A stretch of 64,000 bases of DNA, taken from Kalaharituber pfeilii. Taxonomy: Eukaryota > Ascomycota > Pezizomycetes > Pezizales > Pezizaceae. The position numbers and the translations under genes were made by a program. Below the pieces are notes generated by a model. The model saw nothing but the letters and a program-made list of their open reading frames with translations. It did not search any database and was not told where the DNA came from. The stretch is from NCBI GenBank assembly GCA_015179045.1, contig WHUZ01000058.1, positions 352,318 to 416,317 on the forward strand, given 5' to 3'. Below are positions 44,835 through 56,295 of the stretch, in pieces. The stretch's first letter is position 1. Each line of letters opens with the position of its first letter.

Positions 44835-45060
44835 ATAGGGAACAGGGTATACATCGAGCTCAACGGCGCCTCAGGTTAGGATCACTGATACATGGCAACT
44901 CAGAGGATGTCCAGCATATGATTTTGTATATACCAAATAGGTCATTACTTATATGCTAAAAATAGTAATTTAACGTATTCTCCGATGCCCTGGCTTCAAC
45001 TTGAGTGTCATTTGCATTCACAAGGCAGTGATCTATATGCAGATCGTGTTCAATATCCCT
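44835..45060 (+). repeat. Dispersed repeat R2, direct copy
   Basis: Matches the inverted copy at 43,385-43,625; its last part (CTGGCTTCAACTTGAG) also matches 10,141-10,215. A shared frame ends CPAYDFVYTK-stop here and CPAYNFVCTK-stop in the inverted copy, so the repeat may once have been coding. Confidence 0.65.
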
Positions 45061-46448
45061 GTAGCGTGCTTTACAGCAAGTCTTGTGGCTTGTCTCGAAC
45101 CTGCACACCAAAGTTTCCCTGGAACGTTTTTGATCTCGCTAGTGCACACTTTACAGCGCTGAAACTGCGTTTTTTCTGTCACAGAGAAAGAAAGTATGCA
45201 ACTCTCCTCCAGCCCCAAGATTGACATCTCGCCCCCTACTTACTACACACTACATTACAGAAAAGATGTAGAGTGTTTTTGAGATTCTCAAGCACTTGCT
45301 ATAATTGTCCGTAGCCTCATCACAACAACTAGCCATGGCATTCACAAGTGCGATAACTTCAATTAAGGTTGCTAAATCTTTCTATTTGTGCCTTCTCGCT
45401 TTCAAAAGGTATCGTACTGTTGATACCGAAAACTGATTCAGATGTGATAACGGGTGTGAACTCTCATAGAGCCTCATACAAAAAATATGCATACGCACAT
45501 GATATTGCAGTGCGGCGGTCAAGTTGTTAGCTCCACTAATGCGGGACAGCGCAGCTGAAACCGCATCTTGAGCCACAGCTAAAAACAGCAGGTTTCACTG
45601 CCATGATAGGCAGTAAATGAACGGTTGTATGACGGAGACGAAAAGAAAAGGAAAAAGAAGAACCACAAGCTGAACCGAAGCTTCACACGTGCATGTTAAT
45701 CACTACAAGTTGCTCCACGGCGTTGACAGCCACGTAATTTGAGCTTCAGAAACCTACAATGTTAATCTGAGCCTGTGATAAAATTCTCACGAGCGTCTTC
45801 TGGACTGCCTGTCAGCCGCACCGTATACAAGTCCTTCATGCACGTTCTGGCCTACTGGGGAGCACTTTCCGTCAAATAGGCCGGTCTAACCGCGAACAGG
45901 GCCGGGCAGATAAAAGGTGCGGCTGTCGGCGGATTTTCAAGCCCCCTGAAGTACCGTATAGCGTTGCCATCCATCTTCAGGAGATGTTGGTAGAACCTGA
46001 TTGGAACACATACGTTGTACAGTAGTCTCATTGAGGCTCTGATTGTGCTTCTGTTGGATTGACGCTCGACTAGATTATTAGGTGATGATGCACTAATGTT
46101 GTCTTACTTCAGCACCAGTCGTACCAGAGAGTGAAACTCAGCAAAAACCAATATGCGGTTGACATCACTGTGGAGTGGGGGAACTGTGAGCGCCAGAAGG
46201 CATCATCAATTTTAAAAGCCATGTATAATATCCAGTTTATGCAAGAAACCTATTCATTTGGTTCGCCAGCCATACTGTAAGACGTAACCGGTCAAGGCGC
46301 AGCCACCTCAGAGGCAATTGATATGCATTCTCTCAGGATATTTGTGCTGTGGTATTTTTACACATGCGATTGTTATTTGTCTATAATTTTTCCTGTTCCA
46401 ATTATTTTTTATTACAAAAACTGTGGTCAATAGCAATCTCTCACTTTT
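45061..46448. other. Intergenic region, nothing recognised
   Basis: No convincing coding frame or repeat seen. Confidence 0.35.
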
Positions 46449-46512
46449 TCTTACAGTTTTCTTTTTTTTTGGTCACATGATCCCCGGATACAGCCTACCA
46501 GCCCCTAGCATG
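46449..46512 (-). mobile_element. Worn LINE family B tail
   Basis: T-run, GGTCACATGATCCCCGG, then diverged sequence corresponding to the rest of the tail. No duplication visible. Confidence 0.5.
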
Positions 46513-46564
46513 GAAGGGCAATTCTCACACAGGATGCCTTCATAGAAATTACCCGTCAAGCATC

Positions 46565-46975
46565 AGCAGTGAAGGAGACGCACTAGCATTGCAACTACAA
46601 TATGCTGCAACAGCCACCCGACATGAATGCAGCATTGAAGGCTTGCAATTCCTTCAAATGTTGAATAGGGCTGCAATGTGGAAAGCAAGCGTTGTAAAAT
46701 CTACTCCGACTGGAGGGAATAATACCCCATCCGAAATGCACACTTCAGCTTGGATTGAGGATTGCAAATGAGCATCGTCCATAGCTATTCTGCAACTGCG
46801 CGTGGATTCTGGAACAGATATCTGCAACTCATTAAATCCAGATGAACGATCGCTACAAGCTTTGATGCGTTTCCTTCACGTGTACTAGAACCAATAGGAT
46901 GGCCCTTTAGCAACTGCAGCACAATTTGAAGGGTGTAAGGTTCGTGTCCTATTGGATAACCTGCGTTATTGCCCT
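46565..46975 (+). pseudogene. Protein-like frame with internal stops, unrecognised
   Basis: One frame reads LALQLQYAATATRHECSIEG, LQFLQMLNRAAMWKASVVK and TSAWIEDCK, a stop, LRVDSGTDICNSLNPDERSL, two further stops, and VRVLLDNLRYCPA. Composition suggests former coding sequence. No family recognised. A LINE B tail adjoins it at 46972. Confidence 0.3.
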
Positions 46976-47029
46976 GCCATAGCGATAGCGGTAAGTGCGG
47001 GGTTACGTGAAAATCAAACAAAAAAAACC
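46972..47029 (+). mobile_element. LINE family B tail (58 bp)
   Basis: CCCTGCCATAGCGATAGCGG, GCGGGGTTACGTGAAAATC and an A-run; flanks AACCTGCGTTATTG and AACCTGTTTTACTGG are an imperfect duplication. Confidence 0.75.
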
Positions 47030-47254
47030 TGTTTTACTGGATCAACTTGCCGGCTGAGGCAATTGGGCAAGTGGGGATTATTGATTATTTTGTCTTATTG
47101 GATAAAACACGCCCATCCTGGCCTTATCCAATATAATAGCTTTCTGATCCTTGCTCAAGAGCAAGTGTCGCTTACAAGTTGTACCGGTTCGAGCTTGAGG
47201 CTCTTCTTCCCCGCTTTAATATTGCCGTTGCACATTACCCTGCCGGGCTACCGT

Positions 47255-47319
47255 TTTTTTTTTTTTTTTTTTTTTTTTTTTCACGTGACCCCGCTTGTAG
47301 CTGTTCGCCATGGCAGGGC
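47255..47319 (-). mobile_element. LINE family B tail (65 bp)
   Basis: Flanked by GCCGGGCTACCGT at 47242-47254 and 47320-47332 (13 bp exact). Confidence 0.92.
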
Positions 47320-47566
47320 GCCGGGCTACCGTATAGCGAGACATGCATATGGCTAACGTGGATGGATACAAAGAATTGGCATTTTGTGAGTATGATTTGT
47401 GTGCTGAAGACCTAGGTCGGCCATAACTTCAGCAAATGGAGGCTGGTGCTCATCTATAATGCACCTATACGATGTTGAGTTAAGGTACAGATAGAGCCTA
47501 TCCCCTGGCTGAGCGCCATATGCAGCCGAGGCGCACCTCCTCCCCTGTCAATTGCCCTGAACACTA

Positions 47567-48422
47567 CTGTAGTTCACCACTTTCCCGGACACCCCACTTT
47601 CCCGGACACATTTACCACCAAAACTGCGCAAACTTCGCACTCAATATCTCAACAACCACAACAGCATTTGTGAATGCGCTTTGTATAGCTATTAGACAAA
47701 GTGTAATTCTTGCTATCTAGCACTTTTTCTTCATCAAAAATTGTGGGTGCAAAGGGATTATGGCTTGCCGCATTTTTGTTGGAAGGCTTGGCATTTATTT
47801 GTATGGGATCCCCATACAAATGTCACCACCCCCGAATTCTGCATGCTACACATGCAATCAATTCATGAAAAAAACTCAGACACTCACATTCAATAGGATC
47901 ACTCAGTTGGAAACTATAAGCAACGTAGTTAAGTAATACCTGTAGCGGTTGTGAAATTATTCACAATATTCATATTTCCCATAGAAACCATTTGTATGAG
48001 AAACACACCCAAAAGTAGATAGTTGTACACCAACTCTGCAATTCAACAAATGAAAGTAAACTAAATGCAGTACCTTACTATAACTCTTCAGGTGATTCTT
48101 GACATAGACTATCATAGCTATTGTAATTAGCGTTGACGAGTAGGACTATATTCAAGTCTTATGAACGTTTTGTATGGGGATCCCATACAAATAAATGCCA
48201 AGCCTTCCAACAAAAATGCGACAAGCCATAATCCCTTTGCAACCACAATTTTTGATGAAGAAAAAGTGCTAGATAGCAAGAATTACACTTTGTCTAATAG
48301 CGATACAAAGCGCATTCACAAATGCTGTTGTGGTTGTTGAGATATTGAGTGCGAAAGTTGCGCAGTTTGGGTGGTAAATGTGTCCGGGAAAGTGGGGTGT
48401 CCGGGAAAGTGGTGAACTACAG
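47567..48422. mobile_element. Long foldback element, about 255-bp inverted arms (856 bp)
   Basis: Begins CTGTAGTTCACCACTTTCCC and ends with its complement; TA at 47565-47566 and 48423-48424. The arms (47567-47820 and 48170-48422) are nearly identical, contain two tandem CACTTTCCCGGACA units at each tip, and meet near a GTATGGGATCCCCATAC palindrome. The 350-bp centre holds no transposase. Termini fit a Tc1/mariner-type MITE. Confidence 0.9.
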
Positions 48423-48639
48423 TACAGTATGATATATCTTAGGTTATTAGGACACGACTTGCTTTACATGAATGTCCAGCCATATTCAGATGCGGCTCCC
48501 ACTATTTTATTGGCTATCAGGGACTGATCTGGTTACCAACTGTTGCTGCTCACAAAATGCGCTATGGTTGCCGCTATAAACTACAGTGATAGTGCGGGCG
48601 CCTCGGCTGCATGCCACAAGCGATAGGGTCCGATTTACT

Positions 48640-49457
48640 CAAAGAATGACCCACCTTGTCACTGACTGTTCCAAATATTCATCGTCCGTTTTTATTATTG
48701 ATGCTTCTCCAAAGGTTGTTCACCTTTTGAATACAACATGATGTCAACAGCAAATCCGCTATAGTGTTTACGCTAATTAAACTCTTCAGCTACATCACAA
48801 CTGGGCCTATGCTGGAGAGCGTATGTTGGGGAGCCAGAGACACGGTATATACACTCATAGAAGGAGCCCAGACAAACTCCTTATGTTACTCTCCAGTTTT
48901 TGAAGGAGCTGCACCGATGATTATTGTGTGCATATTGATACTTCTGTGATTGGCGAAACATGCAATTTTCACACTCATACATGTATCTACCCCATGTGTT
49001 TAAGTACCTGCGCTAACTTTGGGATGCTTGGTTGAGAAAGCATGATGTGACAAAAAGAATGACTCTTGTTGATATAGTTTACCTTGCTCTTTTCGAGTCT
49101 CGAGCCTTCAGTTCATCGGAGCGGATCCTTGAGGCCTGATCCTTGACAGGTCTCATAGCTGCTGGTGCGCTATTCCGGAAATCGCACAGAATGTGGGTGC
49201 AAAGGTCAGGATTTAATACCTTTGGGTCAGCCTCAGATATGTAGAGCTACTGCAGCCTGATGATCACTAGCGGCCATACTAGCATTCAGCCATTAAAGTG
49301 CATGGGGCTGAGACTCAGACCTCCCGTAAACTTGGCCTCTACGAATTATCCTTGTTCAAGGAACAACTCGAGTGCATTTTGACACGGCTGGGAGCATGCA
49401 CAGTAGGAAAGTAAAGTCCATAAGATAGATGGCTAGCGATAGCCGATAAGCCCTCCG
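48640..49457. other. Intergenic region, nothing recognised
   Basis: A short open frame at 48,764-48,949 has no recognisable features. No repeats seen. Confidence 0.35.
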
Positions 49458-49460
49458 ATT

Positions 49461-49466
<6 letters not shown>

Positions 49467-49498
<32 letters not shown>

Positions 49499-49540
49499 CA
49501 CGTAACCGCGCTTGCAGCTGTTCGCCATGGCAGGGCGCCA
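49467..49540 (-). mobile_element. LINE family B tail (74 bp)
   Basis: Flanked by ATTCTTGCT at 49458-49466 and 49541-49549. Confidence 0.88.
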
Positions 49541-50174
49541 ATTCTTGCTGCACGCTGGCCCCGACTATTGCTAACTTCAACTAAACTAACTGCAAGACTA
49601 GTGTATATCTTTGAATGCTATTGCTAATTGAACATAAAGATACCACATTTGTGATAGTCGTTTTAGAAAGGGCGACTGTATGCAAAAGGATCCACATATT
49701 CCTGTAAGAATTATATGAAAATCGGAAATAGTGACGTTTACGCAAAGTTTAGCCGAATATCAGTGCTAGAAAATTCGTGTTTGCTATGTAAAGATATATG
49801 CGAATCGGATGTGTTCGTGGATGGGTCGGAACTAGTCTCGTAACTAGGTCGGAACATACGTTATCCACCATGACCTATTACCCGCGCCAATAGCGCATTG
49901 AGGCTTTGCCTTCACCCTTATGCCAGATTATGCTTACTACAACCCATGACCAATTGTAGAAGGTGTGAACGACAGCATTGAATCTGAAAGAATGAATCCA
50001 TACAGCAATATTGAAACATTAACGTCAAAATAAAGTAAGCAAAGTTCACACAAAGGAGGAATGCAACTTTGCATGTCTCTAGTAGAATTGCTTGTTGCTG
50101 ACAGAACATCCAGCTATCAATTTGGATCCCGCCTAAAAATTCCTTTGCCTTTCCTCCCACAGATTCCACGGAGA

Positions 50175-51502
50175 CTAAAAGAAACCGTAATGAACTGCCA
50201 AGACAGCCGTCACACAAAGGCATGATAGCCTAAGGTTTTGGGAGAGCGTTGTTGCCTCTCCGCCTGTGAGGTGAGGATTGGGATTCATTGGATCATCATC
50301 TTCAGCAGTGTTTATACCTATCTGAACAGGCCCATCAGGCCCAGGGACGGTGGTTGCACCTTCTTCTGGAGGGATTAAAACCTAAGTTGTGACGGTATTA
50401 GTTGACTTGCTGTTCGGAAATATGACTCGTGACATCATTACTCACTTTATCTAAAACTTGGATAACTCCATTTTGAATAATGAGGTTCTTTCCGACGATT
50501 TTTGCATCGTTTATGTAAGTATCCATGCCCTTACGTGTGACAACAAAGCTTGCTCCATTTCGAGTCTTGTAACTTCGCCCACCCTCGAATGTGGGAGTGT
50601 ATCCGATGAATCCAGAAACGATTGTATGGTAGTCCAGGATGGTTTGCAACTGCTCGACGCTGAGAGTATCTAGGCCAGAAGCGGCAAACGCATCCCGAGA
50701 GGGGGCAAGGAATGTGACTCTGGCGGCTTGCTGGAGGGTATTTACAAAGTCTGGCAGCTTGCTAGAAGTCAGATTCGAGAATGTTGTGAGTCCCGCATCA
50801 GAGATCGCGTCCGAAAAACTCCCAGCAAGCTTGAAGAATCTGTTAAAATTAGCATACTTGATTAATGACCATAAAATGGGATTGGGGTTCGTTATTCCAT
50901 TTATCCGCACAGGGGAATTTGTTTTGTACAAACCTGTTAGTGATATGGAAGACACCGTTGTCGAATGGATGTCCTTGCTCCAGGACATAGGACACTTCCC
51001 CAGACCCAGAGTACATCTTCCCAACCCATTGATCTGGTTCAGGTGATTCGCTGAGTTGTCGCCTGATTTTGGAATTAGATGGGTTTGGCTCCTTCACCTT
51101 CGCACCACTTGGGCTCTTTGGGTCTGCCCCAGTGCTCTCAACTTCCCCTATTGGCACCATCATGGTCCAATTGTGACTGGGGCCCGAGTCCAGAGCTACC
51201 TGATTGTGGAGTGTAGAAAGAGTGTTGGAATAATCATCACGTCGAAACCTAGTTCCATTCGTCAGGCCACTGCCATTTGTTGATAGCCATGCCATTACAG
51301 CTTCATTGGTGGGAGCATAGACAACAATGTTATTGTGTGATAACAGCTCTCCTGGGTTGTCCCTACAGAAGTCAGCGAAGGCTGTGAGCCCACGCTCACG
51401 CAGAGCTTCGTCCAAACTTGCTGCGTAAACATTAAACGTATTCCAAGAGAAAATGAATGGTAATAAGATAAAAGTGGATAAAGGGGAACTGAAGCTTTTC
51501 AT
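50175..51502 (-). CDS. Secreted FAS1 (fasciclin) protein with GPI-like C-terminus
   Basis: Exons 51502-50934, 50839-50446 and 50381-50175 encode about 389 residues. Introns of 94 bp (GTTTGT...GCTAAT...AACAG) and 64 bp (GTGAGT...CTAATACC...TTAG) keep frame (ITN-RFFKLAG; QVLDK-VLIPPEE). Residues 1-28 are a signal peptide (FILLPFIFSW core). Two fasciclin-type regions follow: about 29-190 (ALRERGLTAFADF, NIVVYAPTNEAVMAW) and about 195-320 (GLTTFSNLTSS, ARVTFLAPSRDAF, LDYHTIVSG, NLIIQNGVIQVLDK). The last 20 residues are hydrophobic (LSCLCVTAVLAVHYGFF), as in GPI-anchored proteins. Fungal FAS1 proteins act at the cell surface, some in adhesion and morphogenesis; substrate unknown. N-glycosylation motifs are present. 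Looks intact. Confidence 0.88.
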
Positions 51503-52559
51503 CGCGGATAGGATTAGCAGACAGATGGTTCCTAGAACAATGCGCTGCCGTGGTTCTGTAATTCTGTGTATGCCACTAGCTACACGTTCGTCGATTGTCG
51601 TTCTTTTATGTGTGGGTACTCGAAGCTACAATATGTGGTCTGTGTGGTGACCTTCATGAAGGGGTACATAGATCATTATAAATCTTTCGGGCTATCCTAG
51701 AACGGACTTTCCCAACTCAATCAATCATTATGGTACCTTACGACAATTTTCACACAATGGACCAAAGAGGGCAATGATACTGGAATCTGAAAAGGTTGTA
51801 TTGGGTCAGCGCAAGACTTCGGGCTGAAGCCTAACCACTCTGCTTATGAACCTATCAACATAATTATTTTCCTACAAGACGCCAAAAAACTATGAGCAAA
51901 TTTATCTATACTTGCCAAGGCCCGCGCAGGCCCGCCGCAGGAAGTTCGGGCACTTGTATAATATAGAGGTTCTTTGGTGGCTGGAAGACTGCGATTGGCT
52001 TAATTTTTGCCGATAGGGAGGTCATATCGAGAGTGTCCATGTCTCAGCATTTCACTGACCGGGTGTGTTCACACTGGCCTCTATAGTTGTTTCTTCCAAT
52101 CCTAAATTCTAACTGTGTGAGGCTGACTTTCAGATCGTGAGTTTCATGTGTTCACAGGCTTTGAGTCATGGGAGTGCTACATTGTCACCAATGTAATTAC
52201 CGTTTAAAAAAGTGAGAAAATTGGCAGTCTCTACTACCAAAGCGTGTGCAGAAGCATACAATTAGTATCCGTATGCATGTGACGTAACCTTGGCAGGAAC
52301 GGCGGGAACGTCCTGTACTCTATTGGCTTCTAAGACATGGAAATGATCTCCAGAATTCAGCTTGTTTCTGGCCCATGCATTAACTGCCTCACCAGTAGTA
52401 GTGAGCGCCTGGCCTCTGGCCGGAGTGTTGAACCCCAAAAAAACAAAAAAGACTTAATAGTCCCATAGCAATTTAGGTATATCCCCGGTCGTGCATGGAT
52501 TCTAGGCAGAAGGGTCTTGGTGGCCAATACGAACCTACACTGAGAGCCCCTCTTGTGCA
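51503..52559. other. Upstream flank of the FAS1 gene, otherwise unrecognised
   Basis: Presumed promoter region of the minus-strand gene in the first few hundred bases; no clear TATA or repeat signal. Confidence 0.35.
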
Positions 52560-52717
52560 TAGGCCCTCTCTCCTTCTCTGTTGGCTCGTCAACCGATCTG
52601 CATGGTGCCCTCGTGCTTGTTAGAGGGATCATGTGTAACTCGCGGCCGATTTATGCTTTCGGCAGCAGGTCTCAAGGTTCAAATCATTGCCAAAAAAAAA
52701 AAAAAAAAGAAAAAAAC
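52560..52717 (+). mobile_element. Possible tRNA-derived SINE with poly(A)
   Basis: A B-box-like GGTTCAAATC (52676-52685) follows GCAGCAGGTCTCAA and a GCCGATTTATGCTTTCGGC hairpin, recalling a tRNA with a long variable arm, and ends GCC followed by an A-run at 52692-52717. The A box is not clear. Confidence 0.35.
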
Positions 52718-52923
52718 ACGGTAAATTAATGCTCCAATGAGGAGCGTAAGAGTATAGACCCCAATATAAATAGTCTTATTACTGTTCCTGGCTAGTCATG
52801 TACCGATATTGCATTTCTGTGTGTCGTAAGACAATAGCACTAAATATATGCAGTACCTAGTTAGTTAGAGTGCTCAGGGCCAGGTCTTCTTCGATTATTG
52901 CGACCATATGTTTTTCAACTGTA

Positions 52924-53693
52924 CTCGGGGGTGCCGGAAAGTCTGGCGAATTATGCAGCGCCAAGGTAACTACTCACGTGCTGCTTCAAAGGTACCTCGA
53001 TTCGTACAGGGAACTGCATTTGTGGTTGGCTCAAAGTTAGTACACGTCGAGTAGTCACCAGTTAAGTAGGGGTGCTACAATAAATAAATAAATAAACAAT
53101 GGACCATGCAATGAGATGACCACTCTTTATCAACTCAATAGCCCTTCAATTATATTTCCAGCTCGACAGCTATATTTTCCTACTAGTTCAATCGTCCCTC
53201 CACAAGCTTGATAGCTTGCTGCCAGATAGACCACTTCCACCATCCCAGCTTGAGGCAACGCCTCATGAGTTTCCTATGTCTGGTATTAATATATTATACA
53301 GTGTATATTTACATATTACAATTGCAAAAGTCTTTTGAGTAGACTCTGGTGGTCAGTTTTTTTTTCTTTCCAGGTATATGATTCTGCAGAATTTCAGGTG
53401 TGAGAGTTTTTTCTGATGGTTTTTTTTTTTTTTTTTTTTTTTTTTATTTCACGTGACCCCGCTTGTAGCTGTTCGCCATGGCAGGGCTTTTCTGATGGTT
53501 GTGTGGTTGCAGTGGTTGCATGTTTGTATGTGTCGAAAAATTTGTATGGTTTCTCATACAAAAAGTTCGCCAGACATTTGGCCACTAAACCATGTCATGC
53601 TTTTGAGCTCCATAGCAGTTGGGTACGTAACTGGGAATTGCACGTGAGTACCTTGGCGCTACATAATTCGCCAGACTTTCCGGCACCCCCGAG
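52924..53693. mobile_element. TA-flanked MITE (770 bp)
   Basis: Ends CTCGGGGGTGCCGGAAAGTC.../...GACTTTCCGGCACCCCCGAG; arms about 48-55 bp; TA at 52922-52923 and 53694-53695. Lies in a LINE A 3' UTR and itself carries a LINE B tail. Confidence 0.9.
53422..53487 (-). mobile_element. LINE family B tail (66 bp) inside the MITE
   Basis: Flanked by TTTTCTGATGGTT at 53409-53421 and 53488-53500. Confidence 0.9.
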
Positions 53694-53796
53694 TACTTCC
53701 TTACTTTCCTTCCCACATGTAATTAACCTCGCCATAGCCCTTAGGGCGGCAAGCGAGTAATGATGTAAAGAAAAAAAAAAAAGACCATATGTTTTT

Positions 53797-54738
53797 GAGT
53801 GTCATAGCTGATTCGTGACTAGGCCGGATTGTTCGCAAGCAGAAATGTTTGTTGGTAGGTGTTAGAGATCTGCAATAAAGTCCGGTCTGAACATGATGGG
53901 TCGGAGTGTCGGATATCTGGGGTAGCCATGATGGCGTCTAGTAAGGCCCGAGAAACCTCATACTCTGTGTATATAGACACCTTACTTTGGCTACCCTCTC
54001 CGCGGAGTCATCTCTTCTACCTAAAGTTTAACAGTGGCCAAGACCACATTCACCGCCAAGCGAGCCGCACCACGAAACAAGTTTTCCCACAAACTGACCA
54101 CCATACATCGCACAAGAGACCTTACCATGCTATTTGCAGGTGTACGAAGCCAAAGATTTTATTTCATCGTTAGCCAATTTATTTTTACCAAACGCATAGT
54201 GTAGTTTACATATTATCGCATTGTCACAAAATGTCTTGGCATTGGCTCATATCCATTTCTTATACAAGATTCCAGGCAATGCATGTAAATAACGTCTTTA
54301 GAATTGTAATCAAAGCATTTTACCTATTAGTACCTCTAAATTTTATACCATTTCTCCATCTATGTTGAACAATTGCAATGTTTATATCCCAACACAAAAG
54401 TGTTGAGAGTTGTTCACATACTGTACAAATCATTTGTATGTAAAAGTGAATATTCTGAATACATTCACAGCCATTTCAGGTATCGCTTTACTGCTCCCTT
54501 TACACTTCTACAAATGGTAAAAACTATCAGCTTCATGTCTGTCAGTATTTTTTGTTAAATTTATTGGGGGGTGGACCTGGGGATTTTTCCACTGCGAAAA
54601 TGTGCAGAGAGATAATTCCTTAACCACTTAAATTGGGCGATTAGAGATGCGGGCAATAAAGAACAGCTCTTTGTTTAATCTGATTTGAAGGGGTATAAAA
54701 AAATTCTGATGTGGTGATGGAGATATATGCTCTGTCAG
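53797..54738. other. Intergenic region, nothing recognised
   Basis: No supported coding frame; no repeat recognised. Confidence 0.35.
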
Positions 54739-54750
54739 GGTGTCAGTTTG

Positions 54751-54814
54751 CCCTGCCATGGCGAACAGCTACAAGCGGGGTCACGTGATAAAAAAAAAAA
54801 AAAAAAAAAAAAAA
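54751..54814 (+). mobile_element. LINE family B tail (64 bp), intact example
   Basis: CCCTGCCATGGCGAACAGCT followed by ACAAGCGGGGTCACGTGAT and an A-run; flanked by GGTGTCAGTTTG at 54739-54750 and 54815-54826. Confidence 0.93.
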
Positions 54815-55514
54815 GGTGTCAGTTTGGTAGGAAAAGTGGCTGGTTTCGTGGTGTAAGCGTAAGTCTTCAGAAGGATACTTGCTTGTTATACTACACGCAT
54901 TTTCTGTAGTTTCTTACACGCTTCACAGAGTAACACGCTCTAATTCTTTGTTTTTCAACCAACTTACAGAACTCTATTTCCCAGTCGCAGCCTCGAATCA
55001 CCTGCTGAACCTGCATACAATAGTGAAATGAAGATTTCTGTCATGAAATTCACAATCAAGAAACTACTCAAATTCAGCACATCAGAATTATTATTGTACA
55101 CGATGAATGCACAAACAAGATGGGGTAAAATAACAAAAGAACAGCTCCTGTCATTAGAAGTGTGCCAGATCAGCTTTGCTATTATGGCTGTTGGGTGGTG
55201 ATTATGCAACAATTTATTGACTTGTATGCAGTTAAAATTACGTGTGTCGTATTCTTTTTGTGTAAAACCCATACAAAAAATCAACCTACTTCAACCCCGT
55301 CTGGTGGCGCACATTATGCATGCATAGCGCTCTTGAGTATTTTCCCCTACGCCCGAGTACAATTGCCCCTCCCACCCACCCAGCGTTGTCAAGGAGAAAG
55401 ATCCACCGTCTACCTGCCAGAAAAGATCAAACCACCACTTCGGGGCTATTTCTAATCTAAATAATAGGCCCATTTTACATCATAAGCCAGAACCGCCGCT
55501 TGCCTTTCGGGAAC

Positions 55515-55995
55515 CATAGTTCATGGGCTAGCAGTGACCACGAGACTGGAGGCAGATAATGAATTTGGAATGATCATCACTGGGGCGTTGAAGCAAGATA
55601 GGAGGGACGCAAAGGTGACTAGCTCGGTTGTGGGTGAAAAGGTGTGAATAGTCAATACCAGAGATTCTACGTATTGGAAGCCAGAGTTACGGATGGGATG
55701 CATGCAAGTGGGTGAAAGATAAAGGAAAGTGTCCCTCAAAGGTGGATGCGATTGGGTGAGACACAATGCACAGTGATTAGGTAACTGTTTTATGTACCCT
55801 TGATCCAATGTCTGCATTTGGTCAAATGCAGCCATGGTGAGGGCATGTAGATAGATACTGTAAGTAAGCATAGACGATCCGGCCCATAGTCCGGTGTGAT
55901 ATGTCTGCCTCCGGGGTCTTGTCATGGATTGAGAGCCTGCAAGCGGAGTTATGTGACTTGAAAAAAATAAAAAGAAAAACAAAAACAAAAAACAT
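55515..55995 (+). mobile_element. ORF1-only LINE B-type copy
   Basis: The frame near 55,515-55,650 reads VHGLAVTTRLEADNEFGMII and RRDAKVTSSVV, aligning with the VHGIALRKELG...TSSVVVYLEE block of the family A ORF1. About 280 bp further comes a family B-like tail (GAGCCTGCAAGCGGAGTTAT) and a mixed A-run (55,960-55,995). No ORF2 lies between. Target duplication not found. Confidence 0.55.
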
Positions 55996-56295
55996 ACGGC
56001 TGATATCTTACATATTTTATTCCTGTCAAAGTCAAGTTCCTTACCTCGTCCAATCCCCCGGTTAGAATGATAAATATTGCATAATGGCTGCCTAGGTATC
56101 GGTAGGATGCTGTAGGAGCTGACCGCCTGACGAAACCTTGTATTCACAAATGTAACCAGGGTTGACTTGGTGCGGCTCTGAAAAGCATCCGGAATACATC
56201 ATGCGGTGGGAGTACCAACACCATGAAGAATTATTCCATTATCTGCGTCCGTGCTAACAGCCGGAAACCAGACAAGCCGCCAAAGCCTCTACATT

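Larger units (their letters stand above)
52916..53782 (+). mobile_element. LINE family A 3' end containing a MITE and a LINE B tail
   Basis: Flanked by GACCATATGTTTTT at 52902-52915 and 53783-53796. Without the nested MITE it is only about 95 bp: CAACTG, TA, 3' UTR, tail and A-run. Confidence 0.88.

Noticed and set aside
54964..55284. Minus-strand open frame of 106 residues
   Set aside because: No start context, signal or family pattern; likely chance.
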